Shown here piece after piece: positions 24,183-32,635 of a stretch of 64,000 nucleotides of DNA. Positions within the stretch are counted from its first letter, which is position 1; every line of letters begins with the position of its first letter. Origin of the DNA: Nonomuraea glycinis (GTDB lineage: Bacteria; Actinomycetota; Actinomycetes; Streptosporangiales; Streptosporangiaceae); NCBI RefSeq assembly GCF_014646515.1, contig NZ_BMNK01000006.1, forward strand, positions 248,001 to 312,000. Reading direction: 5' to 3'. Below the pieces are notes generated by a model. The model worked only from the letters and a program-made list of their open reading frames with translations. It searched no databases and had not been told where the DNA came from. The position numbers and the translations under genes are program-made.

Positions 24183-27158
24183 ATGACGGCCTGGGCGCAG
24201 GTCCGCGACCGCATCACCGCCCGCGACGCCCGCGGTCTGGCCGACCTCGTGGTCACCCTGTCCGACGCCGAGCGCGCCGAGGTCGCCCGGCGTCTGCCGG
24301 AGCTGCGTAAAGACCTGCGTGCGGCCGCCGACCGCCAGGCGAGAGAGCGCTGGTCGCTCGGCGAGGACGAGGGCGAAGGCGACGGGGAGGGGGAGTGGGA
24401 GGGGGAGTGGGACAGCGGCGAGCGGGATGAGATCGACGGGCACGGGGAAGTGCTGCGGATCGCGGGGGCGGGCGTGCTGGCCGGTCCCGCCGCCGCTGTC
24501 GCCTGGCTGACCCGGCGCGAGTTCGCGGGCCGGCGGGCCGGGGTGGAGGAGGTGGTCCGGGTGCTGGCCGCGCGCCCGGCCGGCTGGCAGGCGGAGGTGG
24601 CCGTCCGGCTGGCCCGGAAGATCCGCACGGCCGACGACCGCAACGCCCCGCTGGCGCTGGCGCTGCTGCGGGCCTGCGGCGCCCCGCCGCCCGAGCACGA
24701 CCCGCTCGTGACCGCCTGGCTCCGCGCCAGGCCGGCCGCCGACGACCCGCTGATCGGCCCGCTGCTGCCGCGGATCTTCGAAGCCGAGGGCGCCGGTCGC
24801 GTGCTGCGCGAGGAACGCCTGGAGCCCGTCCCCACCCGCTGGCTGTCCCTGCTCGGACGGCTGCAGCAGACCGGCCGGGTGTCGCGCGCGGAGCTGCTGG
24901 ACGGCTGCCTGCGCCGCTTCCTGCGCGGCGGGGACGCGACCGGCCTGCGCTTCTTCGTCCGGCTGCACCGGATGCTCGACCCCACGCCGCAGGAGGCCGC
25001 CGCCCGGGTCCGCGACTACCTGCGGCTGCTGCCCGCCGCTCCCGGCACGGTCGCCGAGCTGGCGCTCGCCCAGGTCCGGTACGGCGGTCCGCACGAGGAA
25101 GCCGAGGTCGTCGAGGCCATCGGCGCGCTGACCTTCCGGCCCGAGGCCAAGCTCGCCCTGGAGGGCCTGCGCTGGCTGGAGCGGGAGCTGCCGCACGCCG
25201 CCGAGCTGGCGCCCGCGCTCGCGACGGCGTTCGGGCACGCCTCCTACGAGGTCCAGGGGCGGGCGGCCAGGATCGCGCTCAAGCACGCCGCCGCCTTCGC
25301 CCCGGCCGGGGAGGCCGTCGCCGAGGCCGTGCCGATGCTGCCGGCGGCGCTCGGCACGCGGGTGGCGGCCGTGTACGGCGGGGAAGTGACGGCCCAGGAA
25401 CAGCGCGAGGCGTTCACCCCACCGCCGCTGCCCGCGTCACCCGCGCCCGAGCCGTTCCCGGAGCCCACCCTGCACCTGCCCTGGAACATGTATCAGTGGC
25501 CCGACTACGAGCGGTGGCTGGCCGCGTTCGTACGGCAGGCCGCCGGCGATCGGGAGGAGATGCGGCGCACGCTGGCCGCCGGCCACGGCGGAGACAACTC
25601 CTACCTGTTCCAGCAGGACAGGTGGGTCGACGCCCGATCCTGGTTCACCGCCTTGACGCAGGAAGTGCTGGCCCCCGGCACCGACCCCGGGCCGCCCGAA
25701 CCCGAGCCCTTCGACCCCTGGGCGGGGGCGAGCTTCCGGGTGCGCGTCGGACTCGTACCGGACGGTGAGGAGGAGGACGACGGGGACGGGGAGCCGGAGG
25801 AGGAGAGCGAGCCGGAGCGAGCGTTCGGGCACGTGCCCGAGCACGTACGCGAGGAGATCTTCGAGCAGTTGCTGGAGCTCGGCGTGTCCAAGGAGCGCGT
25901 GGCGGCCATGCGCGACGGGCTGCACGTCCCTCCGCCGGCGCCTGGCGAGCCACGCGGCTTCCGCGTCCGGATCGCCTACTCCGGGCCCCGGCCGCTGTTC
26001 ATGAAGCCCGAGCCGCCTGATCCGGCGGTGGAGTCGCGCCGCAGGCACCGCCTGCCGCAGCCGTCGCAGGTCTCGCCGCCGCACATGTTCGTGCTGCACC
26101 GGCTCAGTGAGATCTACGCGGGACTGCGGGCGGGGACGCTGCCGCCCGTGCTGCTGGCCACGCCCACGCTCATGACCGGCCATCTCGACCCGGACGTGCT
26201 GGTGGACCGGCTGGCGGAGTGCGCGGCGGCGGGCGTCGAACCGCTGCCCGCCGACCTGGCGCAGGCACTGGTGCGGCTGCCCCGGGGACGCCACCCGGAC
26301 GCGGCCGGAAGGGCCGCGCGCGTCGGCTCGCCGGCCGCCGCGACCGCCGCCACCTGGCTGGCGGGGGAGGGGCTGCCCGACCCGGAGACGGGCCTGCGGT
26401 GGGGCTACCTGGACGGCGCCATCGACCGCTACTTCGACGAGCACGAGCCGGATCACCGGCCGTGGGAGATCCGGTTGAGGCCGAGGCTGCGAGCCGAGCC
26501 GACCGGCCACGAACTGCTGGACGAGCTGCTGCGCGAGCCGACGCGCTGGGGCTGGGACGACCACGGTGGCGAGAAGGGCTGGTGGCCGGCGGTCCTGCCG
26601 TCGCACCGGGAGGTCGTGGCCACCAACTACCTGCGGTTCCTGCTCCACCCGACGATCGCGCCGGTGTTCGTGGCGGCACTGGCCGACGCGGACGGGCCCA
26701 CGGGAGAGGCGATGGCCCTCACCCTGGCCTACTTCGTGGCCGCCGGGCATCCGGAGGCGGCGCCGCTGCTGCTGCGGATGGCGGCCAGAGGAGATCTGCC
26801 GGCCGAGGCGGTGGGCGAACAGGTCGCGCTGCTGCTCCGGCGCACGCCGAGGTTCGAGGAGCGGGCAGTGGTGCGGGTGCTGACGGACGCGGCGCGGCAG
26901 GGCGCGTACGCCACGATCTGGCGGCTTCTCACCACCCTGCTGCCCGCCCTGTTGCCCGGCCCCGGCGAGCGACCGGCCGTCGTGCACACCGAGGCGATGA
27001 CGCTCGCGGCGGACACGGCGACCTGGGCGGGAGCGCGGGGCGCGATCCCGCAGGTGACGGCGTACGCGGCGAGCGGGGGCCGCAGCCGGTTCGTGCGCGA
27101 ATGCGCACGACTGCGTGACCAGCTCGGCCATCCGGTACATGGCTTGGGAGCGTCATGA
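24183..27158 (+). CDS. DUF6493-family helical-repeat protein, copy 1
   Basis: 991 residues. The N-terminus MTAWAQVRDRITARDARGLA aligns with MNPWHEVLDRIEARDDEDLT of the copy at 58750, fixing the ATG at 24183. Common blocks are AVAWLTRREF / VATWLNRREL, the (L/A)VRLA(R/D) helix, a D-G-C-x-R-R-F repeat and the C-terminal IWRLLTTLLPALLP / VWRLLTAALPRLIP. The architecture is alpha-helical, HEAT-like, with low-complexity acidic linkers (GEGDGEGEWEGEWDSGE; EEEDDGDGEPEEESE). No catalytic motif is visible. Related actinomycete genes sit near SWIM zinc-finger or MoxR/VWA genes, but none is near here. Function is unknown. Confidence 0.78.
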   Translation: MTAWAQVRDRITARDARGLADLVVTLSDAERAEVARRLPELRKDLRAAADRQARERWSLGEDEGEGDGEGEWEGEWDSGERDEIDGHGEVLRIAGAGVLAGPAAAVAWLTRREFAGRRAGVEEVVRVLAARPAGWQAEVAVRLARKIRTADDRNAPLALALLRACGAPPPEHDPLVTAWLRARPAADDPLIGPLLPRIFEAEGAGRVLREERLEPVPTRWLSLLGRLQQTGRVSRAELLDGCLRRFLRGGDATGLRFFVRLHRMLDPTPQEAAARVRDYLRLLPAAPGTVAELALAQVRYGGPHEEAEVVEAIGALTFRPEAKLALEGLRWLERELPHAAELAPALATAFGHASYEVQGRAARIALKHAAAFAPAGEAVAEAVPMLPAALGTRVAAVYGGEVTAQEQREAFTPPPLPASPAPEPFPEPTLHLPWNMYQWPDYERWLAAFVRQAAGDREEMRRTLAAGHGGDNSYLFQQDRWVDARSWFTALTQEVLAPGTDPGPPEPEPFDPWAGASFRVRVGLVPDGEEEDDGDGEPEEESEPERAFGHVPEHVREEIFEQLLELGVSKERVAAMRDGLHVPPPAPGEPRGFRVRIAYSGPRPLFMKPEPPDPAVESRRRHRLPQPSQVSPPHMFVLHRLSEIYAGLRAGTLPPVLLATPTLMTGHLDPDVLVDRLAECAAAGVEPLPADLAQALVRLPRGRHPDAAGRAARVGSPAAATAATWLAGEGLPDPETGLRWGYLDGAIDRYFDEHEPDHRPWEIRLRPRLRAEPTGHELLDELLREPTRWGWDDHGGEKGWWPAVLPSHREVVATNYLRFLLHPTIAPVFVAALADADGPTGEAMALTLAYFVAAGHPEAAPLLLRMAARGDLPAEAVGEQVALLLRRTPRFEERAVVRVLTDAARQGAYATIWRLLTTLLPALLPGPGERPAVVHTEAMTLAADTATWAGARGAIPQVTAYAASGGRSRFVRECARLRDQLGHPVHGLGAS

Positions 27159-27182
27159 CAGGCCGTGACGAACTCGATCTGC

Positions 27183-27632
27183 TTAGACCGGCACCCATCC
27201 GATCGGCGCATCTCGTCTGAGCCTGGCTGCGCCGATCAGTTTGGGGACGTGTGAACCGTCGCTGGACGCCACCTTGGCCGGACCGTTTCCTGCGGCGGCC
27301 GAGGCCACGACGAGGGCGTCCACAACACACTCGTGTCCATCCAAGCCCGCGTCCTCCAACAGGAGGCCGGCGAGATCCGCTACTGCTTCGGTCACGGGAA
27401 CGACAGTCAAGTGCGCCCGCTGCCAGATGAGACGCCTCCCGATCGCTCCTGAGCGGCGCACCTCGGCCAGCGTCACGGCACTGATCGCCGGGATGAACCC
27501 TTCCTCCCGGGCGACAGCGATCCGGGCCACGATCTTGGCGTCATCCTCTCCCAGGAGGGAGAACGGCTGCGCGTCCAGCACGAACAAGGGCGTCGGGAAC
27601 GAAGCGCCCGCTCGCCCTACTCGCCGGACCAT
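27183..27632 (-). CDS. vapC: PIN-domain toxin, second VapBC pair
   Basis: 149 residues. After a short N-terminal extension come PIN acidic positions: LFVLDAQPFSLL, AVTLAEVRRSGA, CVVDALVVASAAA and KVASSDGSHVPKL, the last with Ser-Asp in place of the usual paired Asp. The ATG at 27632 lies 16 bases inside the antitoxin gene, and GAGGAAG in that gene acts as ribosome binding site. Predicted RNase toxin. It is convergent with the DUF6493-type gene with only 24 bases between them. Confidence 0.84.
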   Translation of the reverse strand: MVRRVGRAGASFPTPLFVLDAQPFSLLGEDDAKIVARIAVAREEGFIPAISAVTLAEVRRSGAIGRRLIWQRAHLTVVPVTEAVADLAGLLLEDAGLDGHECVVDALVVASAAAGNGPAKVASSDGSHVPKLIGAARLRRDAPIGWVPV

Positions 27633-27859
27633 GCCCGCCGGGCTTCCTCCATGACCTCATCGGACAGCGGGCCCACCCTGCGCTCGTGATCGGTGACGAT
27701 CTCCTCGGCCTTGAGGAGCGCCAAGCCGTACTCGGCCGCCTGGTCGACGAAGTGGGAGAACCCACGAGGACCGGTCCGGCTCTCGATCTCTTCGGCGAGC
27801 GAACGGCGAAGAGTCACCGATTTTTTCACCGTCGGGTCTGCGGGCTGTGGAAAGGCCAT
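27617..27859 (-). CDS. vapB: VapB-like ribbon-helix-helix antitoxin, second pair
   Basis: 80 residues: TVKKSVTLRRSLAEEIESRT, then GFSHFVDQAAEYGLALLKAE, forms the ribbon-helix-helix domain. The acidic C-terminus (LSDEVMEEARRAWSGE) should bind the toxin. The ATG at 27859 follows an imperfect inverted repeat that probably is its operator. It is unrelated in detail to the VapB at 19105. Confidence 0.84.
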   Translation of the reverse strand: MAFPQPADPTVKKSVTLRRSLAEEIESRTGPRGFSHFVDQAAEYGLALLKAEEIVTDHERRVGPLSDEVMEEARRAWSGE

Positions 27860-27867
27860 GAGACAAG

Positions 27868-27888
27868 TATGCCACTAGAAGTCGCATA
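27868..27888. promoter_or_regulatory. Inverted repeat before second vapBC, probable operator
   Basis: TATGCCACT, spacer AGA, AGTCGCATA: 9-base arms with one mismatch. It is centred 19 bases before the antitoxin start codon, the usual position of antitoxin autoregulatory sites. Confidence 0.5.
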
Positions 27889-27966
27889 GCGAGGCTGATC
27901 GGATGCCTGGTGGATGATCAGCTGGGCCGGACGTCTGCGCCTGCTCGGGGCTCAGAAGGAACGTCT

Positions 27967-28027
27967 CCCATAGGTAAATCTCGTTAACCTTAATAGGTAA
28001 ATGCTATTCACCTCAACAGGTGAATAG
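27967..28027. promoter_or_regulatory. Operator cluster upstream of TetR gene
   Basis: A perfect inverted repeat, CTATTCACCT, spacer CAAC, AGGTGAATAG, spans 28004-28027. Related half-sites ATAGGTAAAT (twice) and GTTAACCT (twice) flank it in a strikingly AT-rich segment. It ends 15 bases before the GTG of the TetR gene, so autorepression is likely. Confidence 0.65.
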
Positions 28028-28042
28028 TGTTAACCTCATGGC

Positions 28043-28702
28043 GTGATCGGCAGACGGCGTAGTACCGGGCAGCACCATGGGGACCTTCGTAAGGCGCTGG
28101 AGGAGGCGGCGCTTGTGCTTGTCGCCGAGCGTGGGCCGCATGGGTTCACCCTGGCGGAGGCCTGTCGCCGGGCCGGGGTGAGCGTCGCCGCGCCGTACAA
28201 GCACTTCGCCGATCGTGACGCCCTGCTCGCCTCGCTCGCCGTCAAGGGCTACCGCGAGCAGGATCGGCGCTTCAGGGAGGCCATGTCGGGGATCGAGGAC
28301 CCCACCGAGCAGCTGGCCGCCCTGGCCGCGGCGTACGTGCGCTTCGCCCGCGAGGAGCAGGCGCTCTTCGACATCATGTTCAACGCCGGCCTGGACAAGA
28401 CCCGACATCCCGAGCTGGCCGAGGTCGTCCACGCCCTTTTCGACACGCTGCTGCCGATCGCGAGGCGGGTCACCACCACGGAGGCCGCCGCCTTCGACCT
28501 GCTCATCTGCATGGCTTCCGCCGCCCACGGCCTCGCGTTCTTCCTGCAGGAGGGCGTCCCCGGCGACGAACTGACCCCCCTCGCGGCAGCCGAGGCGCGG
28601 GCGGCCCGCACCACGCGCGCCCTCGTCGAACAGCAGCTTCGTCAAGCCGCGGCGGAGGGCTCGCAGCAGGGCCGCGAGTCGCCGCGTTTCCCTTGCGGTT
28701 GA
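28043..28702 (+). CDS. TetR/AcrR-family regulator (WHG-type C-terminal domain)
   Basis: 219 residues. The HTH is HGDLRKALEEAALVLVAERG, then FTLAEACRRAGVSVAAPYKH with YKHFADRDALLASLA. The C-terminal ligand domain contains EEQALFDIMF and AAHGLAFFLQEG, typical of WHG-domain TetR proteins. The GTG at 28043 follows the palindromic operator at 28004-28027. It precedes a molybdenum oxidoreductase operon by 32 bases on the same strand, so it probably regulates that operon and itself in response to an aldehyde or N-heterocycle (inferred). Confidence 0.88.
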   Translation: MIGRRRSTGQHHGDLRKALEEAALVLVAERGPHGFTLAEACRRAGVSVAAPYKHFADRDALLASLAVKGYREQDRRFREAMSGIEDPTEQLAALAAAYVRFAREEQALFDIMFNAGLDKTRHPELAEVVHALFDTLLPIARRVTTTEAAAFDLLICMASAAHGLAFFLQEGVPGDELTPLAAAEARAARTTRALVEQQLRQAAAEGSQQGRESPRFPCG

Positions 28703-28734
28703 GCCTGACATAACCATTGATCATTGGAGAATCG

Positions 28735-29280
28735 GTGACGTTGCATCCTGAGGTACGGCCGCGTCCGGCCGGGCACACGATGGAGGTACGGCTGCGGGTG
28801 AACGGCGCTGACCGGACACTCCAGCTCGCGCCGCAGGTCAGCCTGCTCGACGCGCTACGCGAGCACCTGGGCCTGATGGGCACGAAGAAGGGCTGCGACC
28901 AGGGCGCCTGCGGCGCCTGCACGGTGCTGGCCGACGGCGAGCGGATCAACGCCTGTCTGACCCTCGCCGTGCAGTACACCGGCCGCGAGATCACCACGAT
29001 CGAAGGCGTCACCGACGGCGAGCTCCAGCGGGCGTTCGTCCGGCACGACGGCTTCCAGTGCGGCTACTGCACCTCCGGCCAGATCTGCTCCGCCATCGGC
29101 ATGCTGGCCGAGCACGCCGCCGGCATGCCGAGCGCCGTGACCGAGCACCGGCACGGCGACGCAGAGCTGACCGACGCCGAGCTGACCCAGGCCGAGATCA
29201 GGGAGCGGATGAGCGGCAACCTGTGCCGTTGCGGCGCCTACAACGGCATCGTCGACGCCATCCAGGAGGTCGCCCGATGA
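28735..29280 (+). CDS. yagT: Aldehyde/xanthine oxidoreductase, [2Fe-2S] subunit (YagT/PaoA-like)
   Basis: 181 residues from a GTG at 28735 with GGAGA at 5-base spacing; an upstream TTG at 28717 is less likely. The plant-type cluster is GCDQGACGACTV with a later Cys in RINAC. The second cluster is FQCGYCTSGQICS plus NLCRCGAYNG. Electrons pass from the Mo site through these clusters to FAD. No Tat signal is seen, unlike E. coli PaoA, so a cytoplasmic enzyme is inferred. The stop overlaps the next ATG (ATGA). Confidence 0.92.
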   Translation: MTLHPEVRPRPAGHTMEVRLRVNGADRTLQLAPQVSLLDALREHLGLMGTKKGCDQGACGACTVLADGERINACLTLAVQYTGREITTIEGVTDGELQRAFVRHDGFQCGYCTSGQICSAIGMLAEHAAGMPSAVTEHRHGDAELTDAELTQAEIRERMSGNLCRCGAYNGIVDAIQEVAR

Positions 29281-30266
29281 GATCCTTCGCGTACGTGAGC
29301 GCCCCCGACGTCGCCTCGGCCATCACCGCGATCGGGGCCAGCCCCAACGCGAAGTTCATCGGCGGCGGCACCAACCTCGTCGACCTGATGCGCGAGGACA
29401 TCGAGACGCCCGACACGGTCATCGACATCACCAGGCTCCCGCTGACCGGGATCGAGGAGCTGCCCGGCGGCGGCGTGCGGATCGGCGCGCTGGTCCGCAA
29501 CAGTCACCTCGCCGCCGACCGGCTGATCAGGACACGCTATCCGATGCTGTCCCAGGCGCTGCTCAGCGGCGCGTCCGGCCAGCTGCGGAACATGGCGACC
29601 GTCGGCGGGAACCTGCTGCAGCGCACCCGCTGCGCCTACTTCTACGACTCGGCCGCGGCCTGCAACAAGCGCGAGCCGGGCAGCGGCTGCGACGCGATCG
29701 GCGGGTTCAACCGCAATCTCGGCGTCCTGGGCGTGAGCGAGTCGTGCATCGCGACGAACCCCTCCGACATGTGCGTCGCGCTGGCCGCGCTCGACGCGAT
29801 CGTGGAGGTGGAGAGCGTACGCGGAACTCGCCGCATCCCGCTGGCCGACTTCCACCGGCTGCCGGGCAGCACCCCGCACCTCGAGACCGAGCTGGCCGCC
29901 GACGAGCTGGTCACGGCGGTCGAGCTGCCGGCCCTGCCGGTGGCGGCGAAGTCGCGCTACCGCAAGGTGCGGGATCGCTCCTCCTACGCCTTCGCCCTGG
30001 TCTCCGTCGCCGCCGCGCTGGACGTACGGGACGGCATGGTGTCGGAGGTCCGGCTGGCTCTCGGCGGGGTCGCCACCAAGCCGTGGCGGGCGCATGAGGC
30101 GGAGCGGATCCTGCTCGGCGCGCCGGCCGGCGAGGAGTCCTACCAGCGGGCGGCGGCGGCGGAGCTCAGCGCCGCGGTCGGCCGGCCGGAGAACGAATTC
30201 AAGATCGAATTGGCTCGGCGCGCGATCGTGGCGACGCTACGTGCGCTGGACGGGAGCGTGGCATGA
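29277..30266 (+). CDS. yagS: Aldehyde/xanthine oxidoreductase, FAD subunit (YagS/PaoB-like)
   Basis: 329 residues. It has the FAD-binding KFIGGGTNLVDLMREDIE and GQLRNMATVGGNLLQRTRC. The four-Cys insertion RTRCAYFYDSAAACNKREPG then SGC is characteristic of YagS/PaoB, where it binds an extra [4Fe-4S] cluster. The ATG at 29277 and the stop at 30264-30266 both lie in ATGA overlaps, giving a strictly coupled three-gene operon. Confidence 0.92.
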   Translation: MRSFAYVSAPDVASAITAIGASPNAKFIGGGTNLVDLMREDIETPDTVIDITRLPLTGIEELPGGGVRIGALVRNSHLAADRLIRTRYPMLSQALLSGASGQLRNMATVGGNLLQRTRCAYFYDSAAACNKREPGSGCDAIGGFNRNLGVLGVSESCIATNPSDMCVALAALDAIVEVESVRGTRRIPLADFHRLPGSTPHLETELAADELVTAVELPALPVAAKSRYRKVRDRSSYAFALVSVAAALDVRDGMVSEVRLALGGVATKPWRAHEAERILLGAPAGEESYQRAAAAELSAAVGRPENEFKIELARRAIVATLRALDGSVA

Positions 30267-32569
30267 CCCAGACCGAGGTGGCGAGCCCGCCCCGAAGCGA
30301 GGCGAAGGAACTCAGCGTCGGCAAGCCGATCGACCGGGTGGACGGCACGGCCAAGACGACCGGCACGGCCCGGTTCTCCGCCGAATACCCCTATCCCGAC
30401 CTCGCGCACGCCGCCCTGGTGCACGCGACGGTCGCCCGCGGCCGGATCACCGCGATCGACACGGCGGACGCGTCCGCCGTCGAAGGCGTGCTGGCGGTGC
30501 TCACCCATGAGAACGCGCCGGCGCTGAAACCGGCGCTCTCGCCGAGCCCGCTGAACCTGAGCAGCATGGTCTCCGGCACGTCGCTCGACTACCTCAACAC
30601 CGACGAGGTGCACTGGAACGGCCAGCCGGTCGCGGTCGTCGTCGCGGAGACCCTGGACGCCGCGCGCCACGCCGCGCTCCTGGTCCGGGTCACCTACGAT
30701 CAACTCCCCGCCACGGTGGACTTCGCGGCCGAGGAGAAGAACGCCACACCGGTCAAGGGCGACCTGATATCGCCCGGCGAAGAGAAGAAGGGCGATGCGG
30801 AGGCCGCACTGGCGGCGGCGCCGGTCTCGGTGGACCTGCGGTTCACCACGCCGCCGTACCACCACAACGCGATCGAGCCGCACGCGACGACGGCGGCGTG
30901 GGACGGCGACCGGCTCACCGTCCACGACGCGACGCAGAGCATCGACTGGGTGCGCAAGCATCTCGCCCTGAGATTCGGCGTGCCGGTGGCGGGGGTGCGG
31001 GTGATCGCGCCGTACGTCGGCGGCGGCTTCGGCGGCAAGGGCTCGGTCTGGGCCGGCACCATCCTCGCCGCGATGGCGGCACGGGTGACCGGCCGGCCGG
31101 TGCGGATGGTGCTCACCCGCGAGAGCATCTACCACACGGTCGGCGGACGCACCCCCTCGGCGCAGCGGGTGGCGCTCGGCGCGGACGCCGACGGCAGGAT
31201 GACCGCCCTGATCCACACCAGCGTGTCGCGGATCGGCAGGATCGGCGGCAGGCCCGAGCCGGTGACCGCCGCGTCCGGGCACCTCTACGACGCCGCCACC
31301 ATCCTGCTCCAGCAGAACATCGTCGAGCTCGACCTGCTGCCGAACACGTTCATGCGCGCGCCCGGCGAGTCGATCGGCACCTTCGCGCTGGAGGCGGCCG
31401 TCGACGAGCTGGCCGGCGAGCTCGGCCTCGACCCGATCGAGCTGCGGATGCGCAACGAGCCCGCCAAGAATCCACTCGACGGGAAGGACTTCTCCAACCG
31501 GATGCTCCGGGAGGCGTACGCGCTCGGGGCGGAGAAGTTCGGCTGGTCGCGGCGGACGCCGCAGCCGGGCTCGATGCGGGACGGCAGATGGCTGGTCGGC
31601 ATGGGCGTCGCGTCGGCCTACCATCCGCCCGTGCAACTGAACGCCAACATCACGGTACGGCTGTCGGTCGACGGCACCGTCGTGGTGCGGTGCGGCTTCC
31701 AGGAGATGGGGATGGGCGGGGCGACCGTACAGGGGCAGATCGCCGCCGACGCGCTCGGCGTGCCGCTCGCCTCCGTCAAGGTGGAGTACGGCGACTCGGA
31801 GCTGCCCATCGCGCCGATGGCCGGCGGCGCCACCCAGACCGCGAGCGTGGCCACCGCCCTGCTGGCCGCGTGCGACAAGCTGAAGCGGTCGATGCTCGCC
31901 CTGGCCAGACGGTCGGGCGAGTCGCCGCTGCGCGGTCAACGCCTGGACCGCCTCGAAGCCCGTGACGGCGGGCTCTACCAGATCGGCAAGCCGGGCGTGG
32001 GGGAGAAGTACACCGACATTCTCGGACGGGCGGGCCGGCCTTCGGTCGATGCCGCGGTCGGGTCCGACACCGGGCTCGGGGCGGTGGCCGGACAGGTCCG
32101 TTTCATGACGAAGTTCCTCCGGGACCGGCGACGCTGGGTGAAGGCCGCGACGGGGGCGCACTTCTGTGAGGTACGGGTGGATCCGGACACCGGCGAGGTC
32201 CGCGTCTCCCGCTGGGTCGGCTCGTTCGACGTCGGCACGGTGATCAACCCGAAGACGGCGAGCAGCCAGCTCCGGGGCGGCATCGTGATGGGGATCGGCA
32301 TGGCGATGAGCGAGCAGACGCTCATCGACCCGCGCACCGGCCGGATCATGAACCCGAGCCTGTCCGAGTACCACGTCCCGGTGCACGCCGACGTCCCGCC
32401 GATCGAGATCCACTACCTGAACGAGCCCGACCCGACCATGCCGCTCGGGCTGCGCGGGCTGGGCGAGGTCGGCATCACCGGCGTCGCCGCCGCGCTCGCC
32501 AACGCCGTCCACCACGCGACCGGCAGACGCGTCCGCGACCTGCCCATCACCTTGGACAAGCTGCTGTGA
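30263..32569 (+). CDS. yagR: Aldehyde/xanthine oxidoreductase, molybdopterin subunit (YagR/PaoC-like)
   Basis: 768 residues. Substrate-channel and cofactor motifs include VGGGFGGKGSVWAG, FMRAPGESIGTFALEAAVDE and the catalytic Glu block GLRGLGEVGITGVAAALANA. SVGKPIDRVDGTAKTTGTAR is the usual N-terminus. It hydroxylates aldehydes or N-heterocycles at Mo-pterin. No XdhC/PaoD-type maturation chaperone is present in the window, so it must be supplied elsewhere. A strong bidirectional terminator follows. Confidence 0.92.
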   Translation: MTQTEVASPPRSEAKELSVGKPIDRVDGTAKTTGTARFSAEYPYPDLAHAALVHATVARGRITAIDTADASAVEGVLAVLTHENAPALKPALSPSPLNLSSMVSGTSLDYLNTDEVHWNGQPVAVVVAETLDAARHAALLVRVTYDQLPATVDFAAEEKNATPVKGDLISPGEEKKGDAEAALAAAPVSVDLRFTTPPYHHNAIEPHATTAAWDGDRLTVHDATQSIDWVRKHLALRFGVPVAGVRVIAPYVGGGFGGKGSVWAGTILAAMAARVTGRPVRMVLTRESIYHTVGGRTPSAQRVALGADADGRMTALIHTSVSRIGRIGGRPEPVTAASGHLYDAATILLQQNIVELDLLPNTFMRAPGESIGTFALEAAVDELAGELGLDPIELRMRNEPAKNPLDGKDFSNRMLREAYALGAEKFGWSRRTPQPGSMRDGRWLVGMGVASAYHPPVQLNANITVRLSVDGTVVVRCGFQEMGMGGATVQGQIAADALGVPLASVKVEYGDSELPIAPMAGGATQTASVATALLAACDKLKRSMLALARRSGESPLRGQRLDRLEARDGGLYQIGKPGVGEKYTDILGRAGRPSVDAAVGSDTGLGAVAGQVRFMTKFLRDRRRWVKAATGAHFCEVRVDPDTGEVRVSRWVGSFDVGTVINPKTASSQLRGGIVMGIGMAMSEQTLIDPRTGRIMNPSLSEYHVPVHADVPPIEIHYLNEPDPTMPLGLRGLGEVGITGVAAALANAVHHATGRRVRDLPITLDKLL

Positions 32570-32586
32570 ACGGCTGAGGTGGTACG

Positions 32587-32623
32587 CCCGCGCCCCCGGC
32601 TCTCGTGGAGCCGAGGGCGCGGG
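32587..32623. terminator. Bidirectional hairpin terminator between convergent genes
   Basis: CCCGCGCCC plus CGGCTC pairs with GAGCCG plus GGGCGCGGG across a 5-base loop, with one C/A mismatch. It lies between the ends of the oxidoreductase operon and the P5C dehydrogenase gene. Confidence 0.75.
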
Positions 32624-32635
32624 ACGGATCGGTCG

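Noticed and set aside
30140..32515. 791-codon minus-strand frame across the oxidoreductase subunits
   Set aside because: It crosses two coupled genes with strong motifs on the plus strand and shows only low-complexity sequence.
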